The notes under the pieces: model-generated
Database searches by the model: none
What the model saw: only the letters and a program-made list of their open reading frames with translations
What the model was told of the DNA's origin: nothing
In this document: positions 4,990 through 6,716 of the stretch, in pieces
Numbering within the stretch: position 1 is the first letter of the stretch
How the letters are laid out: each line of letters starts with the position of its first letter
Source: an uncultured Massilia sp.
GTDB taxonomy: Bacteria; Pseudomonadota; Gammaproteobacteria; Burkholderiales; Burkholderiaceae
Assembly: GCA_946886065.1 (NCBI GenBank)
Contig: CAMPHU010000237.1
Coordinates: 1-6,716, forward strand
Direction: 5' to 3'
Length of the DNA stretch: 6,716 nucleotides
Translations under genes and position numbers: made by a program

Positions 4990-6381
4990 ATGACTTCCCG
5001 TCGCAACTTCTTTACCGGCGCCGCCGCCCTGGTGGGTGCGGGCCTGGTGAGCCGCGCCGGCGCCGCCACCCTGCCTGAGGCGCCGATCATGAACAGCGCG
5101 GCCACCCAGCCGCCGCCGCCGCCGCCCAACGGCCGCCCCTACAACCCGGTGGTCACCCTGAATGGCTGGTCCCTGCCCTGGCGCATGAACAAGGGCGTCA
5201 AGGAGTTCCACCTGATCGCCGAACCCGTGGTGCGCGAGATCGCACCCGGCATGAAGGCCAACCTGTGGGGCTATAACGGCCAGAGCCCGGGCCCGACCAT
5301 CGAGGTGGTCGAGGGCGACCGCGTGCGCATCTTCGTCACCAACCGGCTGCCGGAAAACACCAGCGTCCATTGGCACGGGCAGCGCCTGCCGAACGGGATG
5401 GACGGCATCAGCGGCCTGACCCAGCCGCCGATCGCGCCCGGCAAGACCTTCGTCTACGAATTCGAGGCGCGCCGCGCCGGCACCTTCATGTACCACCCGC
5501 ACGCGGACGAAATGGTGCAGATGGCAATGGGCATGATGGGCTTCTGGGTCACCCACCCCAGGAACCCGGCCCACCATGCGGTGGACCGCGATTTCGTGTT
5601 CCTGCTGGGCTCCTACGACATCGACCCGGGCAGCTACACGCCGCGCGTCAACGAGATGCTGGACTTTAACCTCTGGACCTTCAACAGCCGCGTCTTCCCA
5701 GGCATCGACACGATGAATGTGCGCCAGGGCGACCGGGTGCGCATCCGGGCCGGCAACCTGACCATGACCAACCACCCGATCCACCTGCACGGCCACGAGT
5801 TCGAGGTGACCGGCACGGACGGCGGCTGGACCCGCCCCGAATCGCGCTGGCCGGAGGTCACGACCGACATCGCGGTGGGCCAGATGCGCGCCATCGAGTT
5901 CATTGCCGACGCGCCGGGCGACTGGCCCTTCCACTGCCACAAGTCGCACCACACCATGAACGCCATGGGCCACGACGTACCGAACCTGATCGGGGTCGAC
6001 CACCGCGGCGTGGCGGAAAAGATCTCGAAGCTGGTCCCGGACTACATGGTCATGGGCGACAAGGGCGGCTCGATGGGCGACATGGAGATGCCGCTGCCGG
6101 AAAACACCCTGCCCATGATGACCGGCCAGGGCCCCTTCGGCGGCATCGAGATGGGCGGCATGTTCACCGTGCTCAAGGTGCGCAGGGACCAGAAGCGCGG
6201 CGACTACGGCGATCCGGGCTGGTACAAGCACCCGGCCGGCACCGTCGCCTACGAATGGAAGGGCGAAGCGCCGGCGGCCGTGCGCAGCCACGATCACGGC
6301 GGCCAGGCCATGCCGGCGAAACATGCCAGGGAGGTCGAGATGACCGTGCGCAAGCCGGTCGACCACCACGGCAAGCATTGA
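4990..6381 (+). CDS. Tat-exported multicopper oxidase (two-domain arrangement, Met-rich C-terminal extension)
   Basis: A 463-residue multicopper oxidase, expected to oxidise Cu(I) (and possibly phenols) in the periplasm while reducing O2 to water. The N-terminus TSRRNFF followed by a hydrophobic stretch and AGA (23-25) is a twin-arginine signal, fitting export of a folded copper protein. All four copper motifs are intact: HWHG (127-130), HPH (169-171), HPIHLHGH (262-269) and HCHKSHHTMNAM (315-326), with His262, Cys316, His321 and Met326 as type 1 site ligands. Only ~90 residues separate the second and third motifs, too few for a middle cupredoxin domain, so the layout matches two-domain oxidases such as small laccase, which assemble as trimers. 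A ~120-residue tail has nine Met between 353 and 391 and ends VDHHGKH. An upstream in-frame extension into the TolC gene was rejected: GAGGA (4979-4983) lies 6 nt before this ATG and the Tat motif follows it. CopA/CueO-like role, but not the same domain layout. Confidence 0.92.
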   Translation: MTSRRNFFTGAAALVGAGLVSRAGAATLPEAPIMNSAATQPPPPPPNGRPYNPVVTLNGWSLPWRMNKGVKEFHLIAEPVVREIAPGMKANLWGYNGQSPGPTIEVVEGDRVRIFVTNRLPENTSVHWHGQRLPNGMDGISGLTQPPIAPGKTFVYEFEARRAGTFMYHPHADEMVQMAMGMMGFWVTHPRNPAHHAVDRDFVFLLGSYDIDPGSYTPRVNEMLDFNLWTFNSRVFPGIDTMNVRQGDRVRIRAGNLTMTNHPIHLHGHEFEVTGTDGGWTRPESRWPEVTTDIAVGQMRAIEFIADAPGDWPFHCHKSHHTMNAMGHDVPNLIGVDHRGVAEKISKLVPDYMVMGDKGGSMGDMEMPLPENTLPMMTGQGPFGGIEMGGMFTVLKVRRDQKRGDYGDPGWYKHPAGTVAYEWKGEAPAAVRSHDHGGQAMPAKHAREVEMTVRKPVDHHGKH

Positions 6382-6425
6382 ACCGATAGCACCAACAACA
6401 ACCGAGACAAACGAAAGGATTCACC

Positions 6426-6716
6426 ATGAAAGCAATCACCCAGTTCGCGGCGGCGATCGTCCTGAGCGCCGCTTCCGCGGCCGTCTTCGCCCAGCATGGC
6501 GGCCATGACGGCCATGGCGACCACGGCCACGCCCATCCGGCCGCGGCGGCCGAGCCGAGCGAGGGCGAGGTCAGGAAGATCGACAAGGAAGCCGGCAAGA
6601 TCACCCTGCGCCACGGCGAGCTGAAGAACCTCAGCATGGCGCCGATGACGATGGTGTTCCGCGTGAAGGACGCGGCGATGCTGGACCAGGTCAAGGCTGG
6701 CGACAAGGTCCGCTTC
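6426..6716 (+). CDS. CusF-like periplasmic copper-binding protein (3' end outside window)
   Basis: The first 97 codons of a gene cut by the window end. A signal peptide (MKAITQFAAAIVLSAASAAVFA, cleavage after A22) precedes a His-rich segment, QHGGHDGHGDHGHAHP, at 23-38. It then enters a CusF-type OB-fold: EGEVRKIDKEAGKITLRHGELKNL, SMAPMTMVFRV, and AGDKVRF at the edge. Aligned with E. coli CusF, His63, Met74 and Met76 take the places of the Cu(I)/Ag(I) ligands His36, Met47 and Met49, while the copper-capping Trp44 is replaced by Met71. The protein should ferry Cu(I) in the periplasm to an efflux complex. AAGGA (6415-6419) is 6 nt before the ATG, and the gene follows the oxidase by 44 nt, so it is probably in the same operon. 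Only about 15-25 residues should be missing if it has family length. Confidence 0.88.
   Translation, partial: MKAITQFAAAIVLSAASAAVFAQHGGHDGHGDHGHAHPAAAAEPSEGEVRKIDKEAGKITLRHGELKNLSMAPMTMVFRVKDAAMLDQVKAGDKVRF

Noticed and set aside
3293..4993. 566-codon plus-strand frame overlapping the small His-tail gene and the TolC gene
   Set aside because: Arg/Pro/Ala-rich out-of-frame reading of two genes whose frames carry clear signal peptides and family motifs.
4831..6378. 515-codon minus-strand open frame across the oxidase gene
   Set aside because: It is the antisense shadow of a well-supported multicopper oxidase; its product is His/Val/Ala/Arg-rich with no recognisable domain, as expected from strong GC third-position bias.
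1..6716. CRISPR arrays, tRNA or rRNA genes, insertion-sequence ends
   Set aside because: No regularly spaced repeats, tRNA-like cloverleaf or transposase fragments were seen on either strand.

Overview
The window is about two-thirds G+C and its coding regions strongly prefer G or C in third codon positions. That composition, together with the gene families present, suggests a betaproteobacterium of the Burkholderiales. A Massilia/Telluria-like Oxalobacteraceae is my best guess, inferred from style only because there is no marker gene.

Left part (1-2528). The window opens inside the 3' end of a LysR-type regulator (1-389, +). A 60-residue unknown protein lies tail to tail with it (395-577, -). 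An AT-rich intergenic stretch (about 590-800) follows, then a complete membrane-bound diguanylate cyclase (885-2528, +) with a periplasmic Cache sensor, a HAMP-like linker and a GGDEF domain with an intact inhibitory site.

Right part (2509-6716) is a copper handling/resistance locus. On the plus strand it runs: a DUF2946-like exported protein with Cys and His clusters (2760-3161), a small exported protein with a His tail (3244-3552), a TolC-family outer-membrane lipoprotein (3549-4976), a Tat-exported multicopper oxidase with a Met-rich tail (4990-6381), and the start of a CusF-like periplasmic copper chaperone (6426 to the window end). Tight spacing, including a 4-nt ATGA overlap and gaps of 13 and 44 nt, supports one operon from 3244 onward. 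The genes fit periplasmic copper detoxification: the oxidase converts Cu(I) to Cu(II), the chaperone and His-rich proteins bind copper, and the TolC protein forms the outer-membrane exit. The matching membrane-fusion and RND pump subunits are not in the window and may lie downstream.

The most interesting item is easily missed. On the minus strand, facing away from the operon, a CueR/MerR-type promoter (a TTGACC -35 box, a 19-bp spacer and an imperfect dyad, 2652-2682) sits just upstream of a strong Shine-Dalgarno and a 38-codon ORF (2509-2625). This ORF encodes a Pro-rich cytoplasmic-type peptide with a CPPCLFC motif. I propose it is a copper-inducible Cys-rich microprotein. The DUF2946-like gene beside it starts only a few bases after an extended -10 box and is followed by a hairpin, which raises the possibility of a copper-sensing leader-ORF mechanism.
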